This document shows positions 26,945 to 36,339 of a stretch of 64,000 bases of DNA, piece after piece. The notes under the pieces were generated by a model. The model was not told where the DNA came from, did no database searches, and worked only from the letters and a program-made list of their open reading frames with translations. The position numbers and the translations under genes were made by a program. This DNA comes from Desulfuromonas sp. (lineage in GTDB: Bacteria; Desulfobacterota; Desulfuromonadia; Desulfuromonadales; Desulfuromonadaceae): the NCBI GenBank assembly GCA_021162745.1, contig JAGGYC010000051.1:1-64000 (forward strand). The letters run 5' to 3'. How positions within the stretch are numbered: the stretch's first letter is position 1; each line of letters starts with the position of its first letter.

Positions 26945-29017
26945 CTATTCGTTACGTTCGGATAAAATTTTAGCCATCAGATTCGATGGCACCTCTTCAT
27001 AATGGGAAAATTCCATGGTAAACAAGCCACGATCCGATGTCATGGAGCGCAGCTCCGGAGCATAACGCAACACCTCCGCCATCGGCACCTGGGCAGTGAT
27101 CACCTGGCTGGCCGCTTGCGGTTCAACCCCTTGCACTTTACCACGGCGTGAATTCATGTCGCCGATCACATCGCCGACATAATCATCAGGGACCTGAATT
27201 TCCATCTTCATCATCGGTTCGAGCAGCACCGGCTTGGCTTGTTCCATCCCCTTTTTAAAACCCATGGAACCGGCGATTTTAAACGCCATCTCTGAAGAGT
27301 CCACCGAATGATGGGAACCATCAAACAGTGTCACCTTGATATCAACCACCGGGAAACCGCCAAGGATACCCTTTTGCATCGCTTCTTCGGCCCCCTTACC
27401 AACAGCCGGGATATATTGGCGTGGCACAACACCACCGACGATCTTATCAACAAACTCATAGCCACCCCCCGAAGGCAATGGTTCGATCTCCAACCAGACA
27501 TCACCATATTGGCCACGACCGCCCGATTGTTTTTTATACTTGCTCTGCAACTTGGCAGACCCTTTAATTGTTTCGCGATACGGAACTTTGGGCAACTGCA
27601 ATTCCACATCGACGTCGTACTTGCGTTTGAGTTTTTCTACTGCAACCTCGATATGGACTTGCCCCATGCCGGACAGAATCAAATCGTGGGTCTGTTCATC
27701 ACGAGTGATCTTCAAGGTGGGATCCTCTTCGATCAATCGCTGCAAGCCGGTGTAAATTTTATCTTCATCATTCTTGCTGCATGCTTTGAGAGCAAATGAG
27801 ATCACCGGCTTCAGTTGCAGCAAACTTTCGTAGACAACAGGATCGGAGGCACTGCACAAGGTATCGCCGGTGGTCGTCTGCTTTAATTTAGCCACGGCGA
27901 CAATATCGCCGGCCACCGCTTTGTCGATGGGAACCTGCTTTTTGCCTTCCAGTTGATACAGTTGACCGATGCGCTCAGTTTCATCTTTGCTGGAGTTATA
28001 AACGGAGGAGTCTGAGTTAAGCACTCCGGAGTAGACACGAAACAGGGTCAGCTTACCGGTAAAGGGATCGCTGTTGGTTTTAAACACCATGGCCGAGAAC
28101 GGCTCATCTTCTCTGGGTTTACGCTCAACAATATCGTCCTTACCGGGCAGGGTGCCGATCTGCATCCCCTTGTCCAGCGGCGACGGCAAACAGTGAACCA
28201 CATAATCAAGCAGCTGGCGGACACCAATGTTGGCGGTAGCGCTACCACATAACACCGGCGTAAAGACACCGGTCAAGGTGCCCTCACGTAAACCATGTAA
28301 AATTTCTTCGCGCGACAGATCTTCCTCTTCGAGGTATTTTTCCATCAACTCGTCATCGGCATCGGCAACGGCTTCGAGCAACACCGTACGCAAACGCTGC
28401 GCTTCATCCTGATATTCTTCAGGGATCTCCCCTTCGGTGTAGGTCCCCTTTTCGTCAAACTGGAACAGGCGGGCTTTCATAGTGACCAGATCAATGATGC
28501 CGCGAAAATCTTTTTCCTCGCCGATAGGCATATTCACCAAAACACCACGGCTGCCCAACGTTTTTTCCATGTCGTCGACAGCGCGAAGGAAATCGGCGCG
28601 TTCGCGATCCATTTTATTGACAAAGGCGATGAGCGGAACTTCAAATTCCTGGCTCCAGCCCCATATTTTTTGAGTTTGTGCCTTCACGCCGGAGATGGCG
28701 GAGACAATCAGTACGGCACCACCGAGAATGCGCAGGCCGTTGCGGGTATCATGAAGAAAATTGGAATAACCAGGGGTATCAACAAGGTGCAGGCTGTGTT
28801 GCTTCCACTCACAGTTGTTAAGGCTGGAACTAATGGTGATCTGACGTTTAATCTCTTCGGGTTCAAAATCCATACTGGAGCTACCGTCATCAACTTTACC
28901 GAGACGGTCGGTCATGCCGGTATTAAACAACATGGCCTCAACAAGGGAGGTCTTACCCGCCCCTCCATGAGCAACAATTCCCAGATTTCTCAAGTTCGCA
29001 GTGTCGTACTTTCCCAT
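26945..29017 (-). CDS. Elongation factor G-like translational GTPase (EF-G2 type)
   Basis: A 690-aa protein with the five-domain layout of EF-G: G domain (about 1-270), domain II, III, IV (SGGRGQYGDVWLEIEP) and V. It is not canonical EF-G. The P-loop is AHGGAGKTS rather than AHIDAGKTT, switch II reads DTPGYSNF with Tyr in place of the catalytic His, and switch I is EEIKRQITISSS. NKMDRE (G4) is intact. These changes are typical of the EF-G-like paralogue family, whose role is unsettled. The start at MGKYDTAN follows AAAGGGG. The next gene lies 11 bp downstream. I infer an auxiliary role on the ribosome, perhaps with altered hydrolysis. Confidence 0.9.
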   Translation of the reverse strand: MGKYDTANLRNLGIVAHGGAGKTSLVEAMLFNTGMTDRLGKVDDGSSSMDFEPEEIKRQITISSSLNNCEWKQHSLHLVDTPGYSNFLHDTRNGLRILGGAVLIVSAISGVKAQTQKIWGWSQEFEVPLIAFVNKMDRERADFLRAVDDMEKTLGSRGVLVNMPIGEEKDFRGIIDLVTMKARLFQFDEKGTYTEGEIPEEYQDEAQRLRTVLLEAVADADDELMEKYLEEEDLSREEILHGLREGTLTGVFTPVLCGSATANIGVRQLLDYVVHCLPSPLDKGMQIGTLPGKDDIVERKPREDEPFSAMVFKTNSDPFTGKLTLFRVYSGVLNSDSSVYNSSKDETERIGQLYQLEGKKQVPIDKAVAGDIVAVAKLKQTTTGDTLCSASDPVVYESLLQLKPVISFALKACSKNDEDKIYTGLQRLIEEDPTLKITRDEQTHDLILSGMGQVHIEVAVEKLKRKYDVDVELQLPKVPYRETIKGSAKLQSKYKKQSGGRGQYGDVWLEIEPLPSGGGYEFVDKIVGGVVPRQYIPAVGKGAEEAMQKGILGGFPVVDIKVTLFDGSHHSVDSSEMAFKIAGSMGFKKGMEQAKPVLLEPMMKMEIQVPDDYVGDVIGDMNSRRGKVQGVEPQAASQVITAQVPMAEVLRYAPELRSMTSDRGLFTMEFSHYEEVPSNLMAKILSERNE

Positions 29018-29129
29018 GACTACCCCTTTCATAACATTAGTTGAAGGACTACATCACAATGTTTCCGGAACAGAACCAACAGCTTGAGTTTACACCCTAT
29101 TGAATAAATTGAAATTATTTGACGCCGAA

Positions 29130-29909
29130 TCAGGCCGGCACCTCTGCCTTGTTCAGTTGATAGATAAGCAACAGCCCATCCAAGGTCAACAACGGGTCAA
29201 CGCTATCTATGGTCTCCGAGGCCTGGGCGATCTGTTCTGCAAGCCCGCCGGTGGCCACCACCAGCGGTTCAGTACTCACTTCCTGCTTCATCCTTTTTAC
29301 GATACCATCGACCAGCCCGGCATAACCAAACAATAATCCAGCCTGCATGCTGTTAACGGTATTCTTGGCCACCACCAGTGGTGGTTGACAAATCTCGACC
29401 CGTGGTAACTTACTGGCCTGTTCATGCAATGCGTCAGCTGAAATACCCAACCCCGGGGCGATGGCTCCACCCTGATATTCGCCTTGATCACAAATATAAT
29501 CAAAGGTGGTCGCCGTACCAAAATCAACCACAATCAGACTGCGCTGAAACTTCTTAAATGCGGCAACACCATTGACAATCCGGTCGGCTCCCACTTCATG
29601 GGGATTATCGTATTTGATCGGCATGCCGGTTTTCAAACCGGGTCCAACAATATAGGGGGATACATTGAAGTACTTGCGACACATGCGACTTAACGCATCA
29701 AGCAGTGGCGGCACCACACAGGAAACAATCACTGCGGAGATTCCAGACATATCAAAATCCGAAAAGGTCAGCAAGTCATTCAGCAGCATGCCGTACTCAT
29801 CGTCCGTACGCGATATATCAGTACGAACCCGCCAACTGTGCAGCAGGGTCTGTTCTTCATACAGACCGAGGACGGTATTGGTGTTTCCTACATCGATAAC
29901 CAGTAACAT
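29130..29909 (-). CDS. coaX: Type III pantothenate kinase
   Basis: A 259-aa enzyme that phosphorylates pantothenate, the first step of CoA synthesis. It belongs to the ASKHA fold: phosphate loop [12 protein letters not shown] at the N-terminus, [11 protein letters not shown], and the catalytic [10 protein letters not shown]. Type III kinases need a monovalent cation and are not inhibited by CoA. It is the last gene of nadC-birA-coaX, a cofactor cluster conserved in Geobacter relatives. Confidence 0.96.
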   Translation of the reverse strand: MLLVIDVGNTNTVLGLYEEQTLLHSWRVRTDISRTDDEYGMLLNDLLTFSDFDMSGISAVIVSCVVPPLLDALSRMCRKYFNVSPYIVGPGLKTGMPIKYDNPHEVGADRIVNGVAAFKKFQRSLIVVDFGTATTFDYICDQGEYQGGAIAPGLGISADALHEQASKLPRVEICQPPLVVAKNTVNSMQAGLLFGYAGLVDGIVKRMKQEVSTEPLVVATGGLAEQIAQASETIDSVDPLLTLDGLLLIYQLNKAEVPA

Positions 29910-29967
29910 GGTGAAGAGAACTCCTTAAAAAATAAAACGGCTGCGTAAATAACGAACCGTGTAAAAT

Positions 29968-30954
29968 TCAATTCAACGGCGTCACATCGCCGGCATAGAT
30001 CTCCTGACGACCTCCGCCCTGCAGATCGAGTAGCAGGGCGCCATCCTCGGCCAGTCCGGCGACATCACCGACAAAAATCTGGCCACCGCAATCGACCTCA
30101 ACCGTGCGCCCAAGCAGTTCAAATAGCGCTTCCCAAGCCAGACGGATCGGCACAAAGCCCTGACGCAAAAACAGCTGATAAAGCTCATCGAGTTGACGCA
30201 ACAACTGTTGGGCAAACTCTAATCGACACACCGGCTGACCGGTGTGCAACAGTAACGAGGTCGCCGGATAACGCAGATCGTCGGGAAACTGATCGGCGGT
30301 CATATTGAGGTTAACGCCAATCCCCAGCACCACATGGTGGACACCCTCCATCTCAGCACTGAGTTCATTGAGCAATCCGGCAATCTTACGACCATCGAGG
30401 AGAATGTCGTTGGGCCATTTAACGGTCACCTTGACACCGGTGACCTGTTCAATGGTTCGCGCCACCGCCACGGCCGACAAAAAAGTTAACTGGGCCGCCT
30501 GGGTCGGCAACATCCGCGGACGCAACACAATCGAAGTGTAGAGATTAACCCCGGCAGGCGAGCTCCAGCGCCGCCCCATCCGCCCACGTCCGGCACTCTG
30601 GCTGTCGGCGATCACCACCGTCCCTTCCAGCGCCCCATGCTCAGCCAATTCCTGAGCACGAACGTTGGTTGAATCTGTTTCGGTAAAGTACTCAACGCGC
30701 TGACCGATACAACGGGTATCCAATCCGGCTTGTACCGCCGCAGGCAATAACAGATCCGGCTGAGACAACAGGTGATAACCACGGGAGGGAACCGCCTCAA
30801 TGGTGTAGCCGAGTTCGCGCAATTGGCTGATATGCTTCCAGATTGCTGCACGACTGACCCCGAGGCGCTGACTGATGTCCTCACCCGACAAAAATACATC
30901 TCCCGCCCCCAGAAACAGGGCCAATATCTGTTCGCGCAAGCTGGTTTCAGCCAT
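29968..30954 (-). CDS. birA: Biotin protein ligase / biotin repressor
   Basis: A 328-aa bifunctional protein. An N-terminal winged helix (about 5-65, ISQRLGVSRAAIWKHISQLR) allows DNA binding. The catalytic domain makes biotinyl-AMP and biotinylates carboxylases. The biotin/ATP loop SAGRGRMGRRW and the lysine strand VKWPNDILLDGRKIAG are intact. A C-terminal SH3-like domain completes it. The DNA-binding domain means it may regulate biotin genes, though none are in the window. It begins 10 bp after nadC. Confidence 0.96.
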   Translation of the reverse strand: MAETSLREQILALFLGAGDVFLSGEDISQRLGVSRAAIWKHISQLRELGYTIEAVPSRGYHLLSQPDLLLPAAVQAGLDTRCIGQRVEYFTETDSTNVRAQELAEHGALEGTVVIADSQSAGRGRMGRRWSSPAGVNLYTSIVLRPRMLPTQAAQLTFLSAVAVARTIEQVTGVKVTVKWPNDILLDGRKIAGLLNELSAEMEGVHHVVLGIGVNLNMTADQFPDDLRYPATSLLLHTGQPVCRLEFAQQLLRQLDELYQLFLRQGFVPIRLAWEALFELLGRTVEVDCGGQIFVGDVAGLAEDGALLLDLQGGGRQEIYAGDVTPLN

Positions 30955-30964
30955 GCGATCTCCT

Positions 30965-31789
30965 TTATTGAAACAACATCGAGATATCGACAGCTCGACT
31001 GGAATGGGTCAGAGCACCAACCGAGATCAGGTTCACTCCGGTTTTAGCAATATCATTCACCGTCTCCAGATTGACGCCACCCGAGCCTTCGGCCACGGCA
31101 CGACCATCAATCAACTCAACGGCCTGACGCATGGTCTCAAGATCCATGTTATCGAGCATGATGATATCCGCACCGGCGTCCAACGCCTCCTGGACATCAG
31201 CCATATTCTCTGTCTCCACCTCAATTTTCAATGTATGGGGAGCACGCTTCTTCGCCCCGGCGACGGCGGCAGTGATCCCGCCTGCCGCAGCAATATGATT
31301 TTCCTTGATCAACACCCCGTCATACAGAGAGGTGCGATGGTTCTGACCACCGCCCATGCGCACCGAGTACTTATCCAGAACCCGCAGTCCAGGCATCGTC
31401 TTGCGGGTATCGACAATCACCGCCCCGGTTCCGGCAACAGCGGCAACAAATAGCGAGGTATGGCTGGCGATACCACTCATGCGTTGAATCAGGTTGAGGG
31501 CCACGCGTTCCCCCTGTAGCAGCATGTGAGCATCGCCTTTGATCCAGGCCAGAACGTCGCCGCGCTTAATCGGCTCGCCATCCTCTTTGAGTGCTTCGAA
31601 AGCCACCGTCGGGTCCAGCTGAGCAAAAACACGCCGGGCAACATCGATGCCGGCGAGAATAAAATCCTCTTTGGCCACCAATTGAGCACGGGCGGGTGTC
31701 GCCACCGGTACCGTTGAAAGTGTGGTGATATCTCCAGAACCGATATCTTCCTGCAGGGCGGATTGAATTATACGATCAATTTCAAACAC
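30965..31789 (-). CDS. nadC: Quinolinate phosphoribosyltransferase
   Basis: A 274-aa enzyme of de novo NAD synthesis that converts quinolinate and PRPP to nicotinate mononucleotide, CO2 and pyrophosphate. Family motifs are clear: the N-terminal DIGSGDITT, the active-site run DTRKTMPGLRVLDKYSVRMGG, LIKENHI, KIEVET and the PRPP-phosphate-binding ADIIMLDNMD. The length is typical. It is the first gene of nadC-birA-coaX; birA starts 10 bp after it. Confidence 0.97.
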   Translation of the reverse strand: MFEIDRIIQSALQEDIGSGDITTLSTVPVATPARAQLVAKEDFILAGIDVARRVFAQLDPTVAFEALKEDGEPIKRGDVLAWIKGDAHMLLQGERVALNLIQRMSGIASHTSLFVAAVAGTGAVIVDTRKTMPGLRVLDKYSVRMGGGQNHRTSLYDGVLIKENHIAAAGGITAAVAGAKKRAPHTLKIEVETENMADVQEALDAGADIIMLDNMDLETMRQAVELIDGRAVAEGSGGVNLETVNDIAKTGVNLISVGALTHSSRAVDISMLFQ

Positions 31790-32114
31790 GGTTTAAGTCT
31801 CCATAACATATTGATAATGCTGTTTTCATATCATATTTATCGTTGATCAGGCAATCGGAAAACCGCCGACAATGACAAACGTAAAACGGATGAACATTGC
31901 CGTAGAATATGATAAATATGAAATCTTGATAAGTATGACAATCTAGCAACAACAGATAAGTTGGCTCTGCAAAAAAATCATTCTGCATGACATCGCGTTT
32001 TTCGAGGACAAAAAAATCCATCGTGGATGTCGATTTCTCGAAAAAACCGCTGCACCGCCACAGGTGCGGACTTTATTGCGACGCCATCAAGTATAACTTC
32101 CACAGGAGAATACG
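31790..32114. other. Intergenic region with hairpins between divergent nadC and the OmpA-like gene
   Basis: No gene is supported; the 79-aa minus ORF here has no coding character. Three structures are visible. CATATTTATC (31832-31841) with its complement GATAAATATG (31911-31920) forms an AT-rich long-range stem. TTTTTCGAG (31998-32006) pairs with CTCGAAAAA (32037-32045) around an inner ATCCA/TGGAT stem. GCACC pairs with GGTGC near 32052-32067. The last two would lie in the leader of the OmpA-like gene. A ribosome binding site (CAGGAGAATACG) precedes 32115. Confidence 0.5.
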
Positions 32115-33077
32115 GTGAAACAAAAAAAATCTATCCACACATGGCTGACATTATTCGCCATGATCATCGTCCTGCCCATTGCCAGCGGCTGCGTGAGTAA
32201 AAACGCCTACCAGCAACAACTCGACCAGAGTAATTCACTACGTGCCGATCTGTTCGAAACCAGCCGTAAACTTGCCGACCTGCAGATCGAACAACAGAAT
32301 CTGCAACAACAGTTGGCAGAAAGTCTGGATCAAAACAATACTTTGAACCAACAAAATATTGAAGCGCTGGCAGAGATCGACCGCCAGGCCAATATCTATA
32401 TGGCGCGCAAACAGCAGACGATCGAGCAGATCAGCCAGTTACAACAACAGCAACAGACCCTGCAAAAGGAACAACAACTCCAGCAACAACGCTATCAAGA
32501 GCTTGAGAGCAACAAAGAGCAACTTGAACAGGTGAGCAGTGAGCAGTCCGGGGAGATCTCCTCTTTACAGCAAGAACTGGAACATGAGCGGATTGCCCGC
32601 CAAGCCCGCCTGGCTAAACTTTCTAAAACCTATAATACCCTGGTCGCCAGCCTCGAAGAGGAGATTCAGCGCGGCGAGGTAACCATCAGCCAACTCAAGG
32701 GCAAGCTGTCCGTTAACCTGGTCGAAAAGATTCTGTTTGCCTCCGGCTCTGCGGATCTGACTTCGGCCGGCACAAAGGTGATCCAGCAGGTCGGTAATGT
32801 ATTAAAACAGGTGGACGATAAAAATATCCGCGTCGAAGGACATACGGACAACCTGCGCATCAGTAAGAGTTTACAGGGCAAATTCCCCAGCAACTGGGAG
32901 TTATCCGCCGCTCGTGCCGCCAATGTTGTCCGCTTCTTGCAACGTGAAGTGGGCATAGCAGGAACAAAACTGGAGATCGGTGCTTACGGTCCCTTCCGTC
33001 CGGTTGCCGACAACGCCAGCGTCGAAGGTCGAGCCCAAAACCGCCGCATCCAGATCGTGTTGGTTCCCAACACTTAA
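32115..33077 (+). CDS. OmpA-like peptidoglycan-binding lipoprotein with coiled coil
   Basis: A 320-aa outer-membrane lipoprotein. The signal peptide ends in lipobox IASGC (Cys26). A Gln-rich coiled coil (about 35-190; QQQQQTLQKEQQLQQQR) leads to a C-terminal OmpA/MotB domain (about 200-318). That domain shows the peptidoglycan-binding pattern VEGHTDNLRI, WELSAARAANVVRFL and GRAQNRRIQIV. It should tether the outer membrane to the cell wall across the periplasm. It is convergent with the next gene, 17 bp between stops. No Tol-Pal genes are near. Confidence 0.9.
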   Translation: MKQKKSIHTWLTLFAMIIVLPIASGCVSKNAYQQQLDQSNSLRADLFETSRKLADLQIEQQNLQQQLAESLDQNNTLNQQNIEALAEIDRQANIYMARKQQTIEQISQLQQQQQTLQKEQQLQQQRYQELESNKEQLEQVSSEQSGEISSLQQELEHERIARQARLAKLSKTYNTLVASLEEEIQRGEVTISQLKGKLSVNLVEKILFASGSADLTSAGTKVIQQVGNVLKQVDDKNIRVEGHTDNLRISKSLQGKFPSNWELSAARAANVVRFLQREVGIAGTKLEIGAYGPFRPVADNASVEGRAQNRRIQIVLVPNT

Positions 33078-33094
33078 AGATGGCTACACCATCA

Positions 33095-33745
33095 TCAGGG
33101 GTTCAGTTCCCGCCAGACCTTCAACCACGATTTTTCCAGGTTGAGTCCGGCAACACTGTGTTCCGGGCGGGGCTGGGCGACAAAACGGATCACATCCAGC
33201 TGACAGTGTTCAACGGCGGCAAGGGACTGTTTAATCGGGGCATTCAGACTCAGTTCGACCGCCCCGTCATGGAAGAAACCCAGCGCTTCTCCACGCCGAT
33301 AGAAGATCATCGCCACCTTAGATTCGACATGGAGTCGCAGACAACCACTGAATCCCGTCGCCTCAAGATAACTCAACAGGCGATCGACATCGACCAGGGT
33401 CATGGCTTGATGTTCGAACTCCACCTTCCCTTCACAGGTTTTACGTATCAGAGCAGCCAAACGTTGATCCAGTCGATAGATCGCCAACTGACAGGGTTCC
33501 CCCTGGATCATACGAAAAATCTGCTCAACAGCCTGCTCGCCCGCCAAGTGGTCGGAACCGGTCATCCACAATGCCGCCGATATTTTACCCTCTTCGTAGC
33601 AGATAATCCCATGGCTGATTTCACCATCGAAAGACAAATAGCCACTAAAGCTGTTGCTGCACAACTTGAGCAGAGCGTCGGGCATTTTCAAACGCGAGGG
33701 GTCAAGATTCTCCTTGACGGTCTTACCGCGGGGCAACACGAACAT
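33095..33745 (-). CDS. PATAN/DUF4388-like protein, possibly a tandem pair
   Basis: A 216-aa cytoplasmic protein. The stretch FSGYLSFDGEISHGIICYEE, GKISAALWMTG and GEQAVEQIFRM (about 33-85) follows the PATAN/DUF4388 pattern: strand, turn, hydrophobic strand, Gly-x-Ile-x-x-Ala. A weaker second unit begins at TGFSGCLRLHVESKVAMIFY (about 128-165). PATAN domains occur in signalling proteins of cyanobacteria and deltaproteobacteria next to receivers or GTPase regulators, but this one has no partner domain. GAGGTGA precedes the start. It lies 55 bp downstream of the ABC-F gene. Assignment is by pattern only. Confidence 0.55.
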   Translation of the reverse strand: MFVLPRGKTVKENLDPSRLKMPDALLKLCSNSFSGYLSFDGEISHGIICYEEGKISAALWMTGSDHLAGEQAVEQIFRMIQGEPCQLAIYRLDQRLAALIRKTCEGKVEFEHQAMTLVDVDRLLSYLEATGFSGCLRLHVESKVAMIFYRRGEALGFFHDGAVELSLNAPIKQSLAAVEHCQLDVIRFVAQPRPEHSVAGLNLEKSWLKVWRELNP

Positions 33746-33800
33746 AGTTTCACCTCAATAATGAAATAAGTCTCTTGGATTTCAGCATCCACCACGGTCG

Positions 33801-35729
33801 TTACATTGTCAAGTCGTGCTGCAATGTCTCCCACTGCTGGTACAACTGCTCAAGAATCTCGCTGATCTCGATATGTTGTTTCGACATGGCCGAAAAACGC
33901 TCGCTATCCTGATAAAGCTCCGGATCGGCCATCTCCTGTTCAAAATCGGCCTGTTGCTGCTCTGTTTTCTCAATCTGACCTTCAAGCTGCTGTAGCTGCT
34001 TTTCCAATTTACGCTGAAGCCGCTGCTCCTCTTTGCGTCGTGCATGTTCCTGTTTACGCTGTTCTTTGTCATTACTCCCCGCGCTGACAATCTTGTTTGC
34101 AATATGTTCAACCCGCTGCTCGGCATGATCGCTACAGCCCTCGGCCTGTTTACTGCGCAAGAAATCAGCATAGTTGCCGGGATGGGATTCGATATGCCCC
34201 TTGCCGACATCGATGATCCGGCTGGCCAAAGCATCAACAAAATAACGATCATGAGAAACAAACACCAGGGTTCCCGTGTAGCTTTTCAAGGCTTGCAGCA
34301 ACACGTCCTTGGACTGCAAGTCGAGATGGTTGGTCGGCTCATCCAAAAGCATCAGATTGGCCGGCCGCAACAGCAAGATCGCCAGCGCCAACCGATTGCG
34401 TTCACCACCGGACAAAACCGACACACGCTTGTGAACATCGTCGCCGCTGAACAAAAAGGTGCCGAGCACATCACGCAACTTAGGCACCATCGCCACCGGC
34501 GAGCCTGCCGTAATCTCCTCCAGCACCGTGCGCTTCGGATTGAGAATCTGGGCTTGGTCCTGAGCGAAATAGGCCAGCTCAAGATTATGGCCTTCCTTGC
34601 GCTCACCATCGCTTGGCTGTTCGATCCCCGCCAGCAACCGCATCAAAGTCGATTTACCGGCGCCGTTGGCACCGACCAGGGCAATGCGCTCTTCGCGATT
34701 GACCGTCAGATCCACGCCACTGAGCACCTGATGCTCACCATAACGTTGACCGGCCTGGTTCAATTCCAGCAGTTCCTTGCCGCCGCGCGACGGCTGCGGG
34801 AAGGTGAAGGCAATTTTTTTGCGCTGCGGCGGGATCTGTATCCGCTCAATCTTCTCCAACTGGCGAACTCGACTTTGCACCTGACTGGCTTTATTGGCCT
34901 GATAACGAAAACGGCTGATGAAGGCCTCAATCCGTTCAATCTCTTCATCCTGACGCTGTTTCTCGGCGCGCAACGCCGCCACGCGCCGATCCCGCTCTTT
35001 AAGATACAAGGTGTAGTTGCCGGGATATTCGGTGAGATCACCATTCCAGACCTCGACAATCCGCTGCACGACTTGGTCCATAAAATAGCGATCGTGCGAA
35101 ACCAGCACCACGGAAAACGGATAGTTACTCAGATAGTTTTCCAGCCAGTCGCGAGCAGGCAGGTCGAGGTGGTTGGTCGGCTCATCCAGTAGCAACAGAT
35201 TGGGCCGTTGCAACAGCAAGCGTGCCAGGGCAATCCGCATCTGCCAACCACCGGAGAACTGTTCACAGGGTTTCTGCCAATCCTCCTCGCTGAAACCGAG
35301 GCCATGTAGCACCCGGGCAATATCGGCCTCCAGGGTAAAACCGCCACGCAAACTATAAAGATCCTGTAGATGCGCATAGCGCTCCAGATCCTTTTCATCG
35401 GCACTTGCTGAAATCTTACCTTCCAACTGTTCAATCTCTTCCGCCATGTCCAGCAACTCAGAACAGGCACTACGCACCTCTTCAAACAGACTGCTGCCCT
35501 GATAACTGAGACCATCCTGCGGCAGGTAACCAAAGGTAGTGCCACGGGCGACAATCACATCGCCCTTGTCGCAGGTGTTTAACCCACACAACAGTTTAAG
35601 CAGGGTTGACTTTCCGGCACCGTTTTCACCGCACAAACCGACACGTGCACCGGGACGAATATGCCAATTAACATTGTTGAAAATTTTACGGCCGGAAAAA
35701 TCGACCTCGACATTTTTTAATTGCAACAT
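33801..35729 (-). CDS. ABC-F family ATPase (Uup/YheS group)
   Basis: A 642-aa soluble protein with two ABC ATPase domains and no membrane part, typical of ABC-F ribosome-associated factors. Walker A motifs are GENGAGKSTL (about 36) and GANGAGKSTL (about 352); signatures are FSGGWQMRIALARLL and LSGGERNRLALAILL; Walker B strands end in LLDEPTNHLDL twice. The inter-domain linker (about 240-305) and a C-terminal charged coiled coil (about 545-640) are present, as in Uup and YheS. The role is inferred as relief of ribosome stalling; resistance cannot be assumed. Confidence 0.92.
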   Translation of the reverse strand: MLQLKNVEVDFSGRKIFNNVNWHIRPGARVGLCGENGAGKSTLLKLLCGLNTCDKGDVIVARGTTFGYLPQDGLSYQGSSLFEEVRSACSELLDMAEEIEQLEGKISASADEKDLERYAHLQDLYSLRGGFTLEADIARVLHGLGFSEEDWQKPCEQFSGGWQMRIALARLLLQRPNLLLLDEPTNHLDLPARDWLENYLSNYPFSVVLVSHDRYFMDQVVQRIVEVWNGDLTEYPGNYTLYLKERDRRVAALRAEKQRQDEEIERIEAFISRFRYQANKASQVQSRVRQLEKIERIQIPPQRKKIAFTFPQPSRGGKELLELNQAGQRYGEHQVLSGVDLTVNREERIALVGANGAGKSTLMRLLAGIEQPSDGERKEGHNLELAYFAQDQAQILNPKRTVLEEITAGSPVAMVPKLRDVLGTFLFSGDDVHKRVSVLSGGERNRLALAILLLRPANLMLLDEPTNHLDLQSKDVLLQALKSYTGTLVFVSHDRYFVDALASRIIDVGKGHIESHPGNYADFLRSKQAEGCSDHAEQRVEHIANKIVSAGSNDKEQRKQEHARRKEEQRLQRKLEKQLQQLEGQIEKTEQQQADFEQEMADPELYQDSERFSAMSKQHIEISEILEQLYQQWETLQHDLTM

Positions 35730-35787
35730 GACTGATGAAACTTTCGATTAAGTAAACTATTGAATAACGAACAAATATCGTAACTAT

Positions 35788-35918
35788 CAGCATAACGGTA
35801 AATACTCTGGCGACGCCCATGGAAAGGGTATCTACCGCCCGGATGGCGGCAGTTAAGTGCCCATGGATGGGCTTGACGTCCCTTGGAATGGGCGTTGCCA
35901 GAGTATCGGGCTGAATAT
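35788..35918. repeat. MITE-like cloverleaf repeat, copy 1
   Basis: Outer arms ATACTCTGGCGACGCCCAT (35802-35820) and its 18-of-19 complement (ending 35906) enclose two inner hairpins: a GCCGCC-like/GGCGGC stem and GCCCATGGATGGGC. A second copy with the same inner sequence and covarying arms is at 44.97-45.11 kb. The right end carries GCTGAATA. It lies between ABC-F and arfB, both on the minus strand. ORFs read through it are spurious. Confidence 0.85.
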
Positions 35919-35928
35919 TCAGTATGGG

Positions 35929-36339
35929 TCATTCTCGCACCCGGCCCCGCAACTGCTTAGTCTTGCCGCGTTGGGTTTTACGATCCACCCGCTTCTTCCG
36001 CGCATTTTTGGACGGTTTGGTCGCCGTTCGTTTTTTTTCCGTTTTGGTGGCTCGTTGCAACAGCTGTTGCAAACGTTGATAAGCATCGGCTCGATTCAAC
36101 TCCTGGCTGCGATACTGTTGCGCCTTGATGGTCACCACACCATGTTGACTGATACGATGATCCGCAGTTTGCAACAAACGCTGCTTAATCTGTTCAGGCA
36201 ACGAGGAGCGATGAATATCGAATGTTAAAACAACCGCCGTGGACACCTTGTTGACATTCTGCCCACCTGAACCCTGGGCACGAATAGCACGCCACTGCAA
36301 CTGACTGTCATCGATAACAATTTGAGATGTAATACGCAT
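35929..36339 (-). CDS. arfB: Alternative ribosome-rescue peptidyl-tRNA hydrolase ArfB
   Basis: A 136-aa release-factor-like protein that frees stalled ribosomes independently of stop codons. The catalytic loop RAQGSGGQNVNKVSTAV (about 20-36) contains GGQ. A long basic tail (KTEKKRTATKPSKNARKKR) matches the C-terminal helix that enters the empty mRNA channel. It lacks the codon-recognition domains of RF1/RF2 and its size matches ArfB. Monocistronic, with repeats on both sides. Confidence 0.93.
   Translation of the reverse strand: MRITSQIVIDDSQLQWRAIRAQGSGGQNVNKVSTAVVLTFDIHRSSLPEQIKQRLLQTADHRISQHGVVTIKAQQYRSQELNRADAYQRLQQLLQRATKTEKKRTATKPSKNARKKRVDRKTQRGKTKQLRGRVRE

Noticed and set aside
31782-32021. 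79-aa minus ORF upstream of nadC
   Set aside because: AT-rich spacer between divergent genes with inverted repeats, biased composition and no credible ribosome binding site or family.
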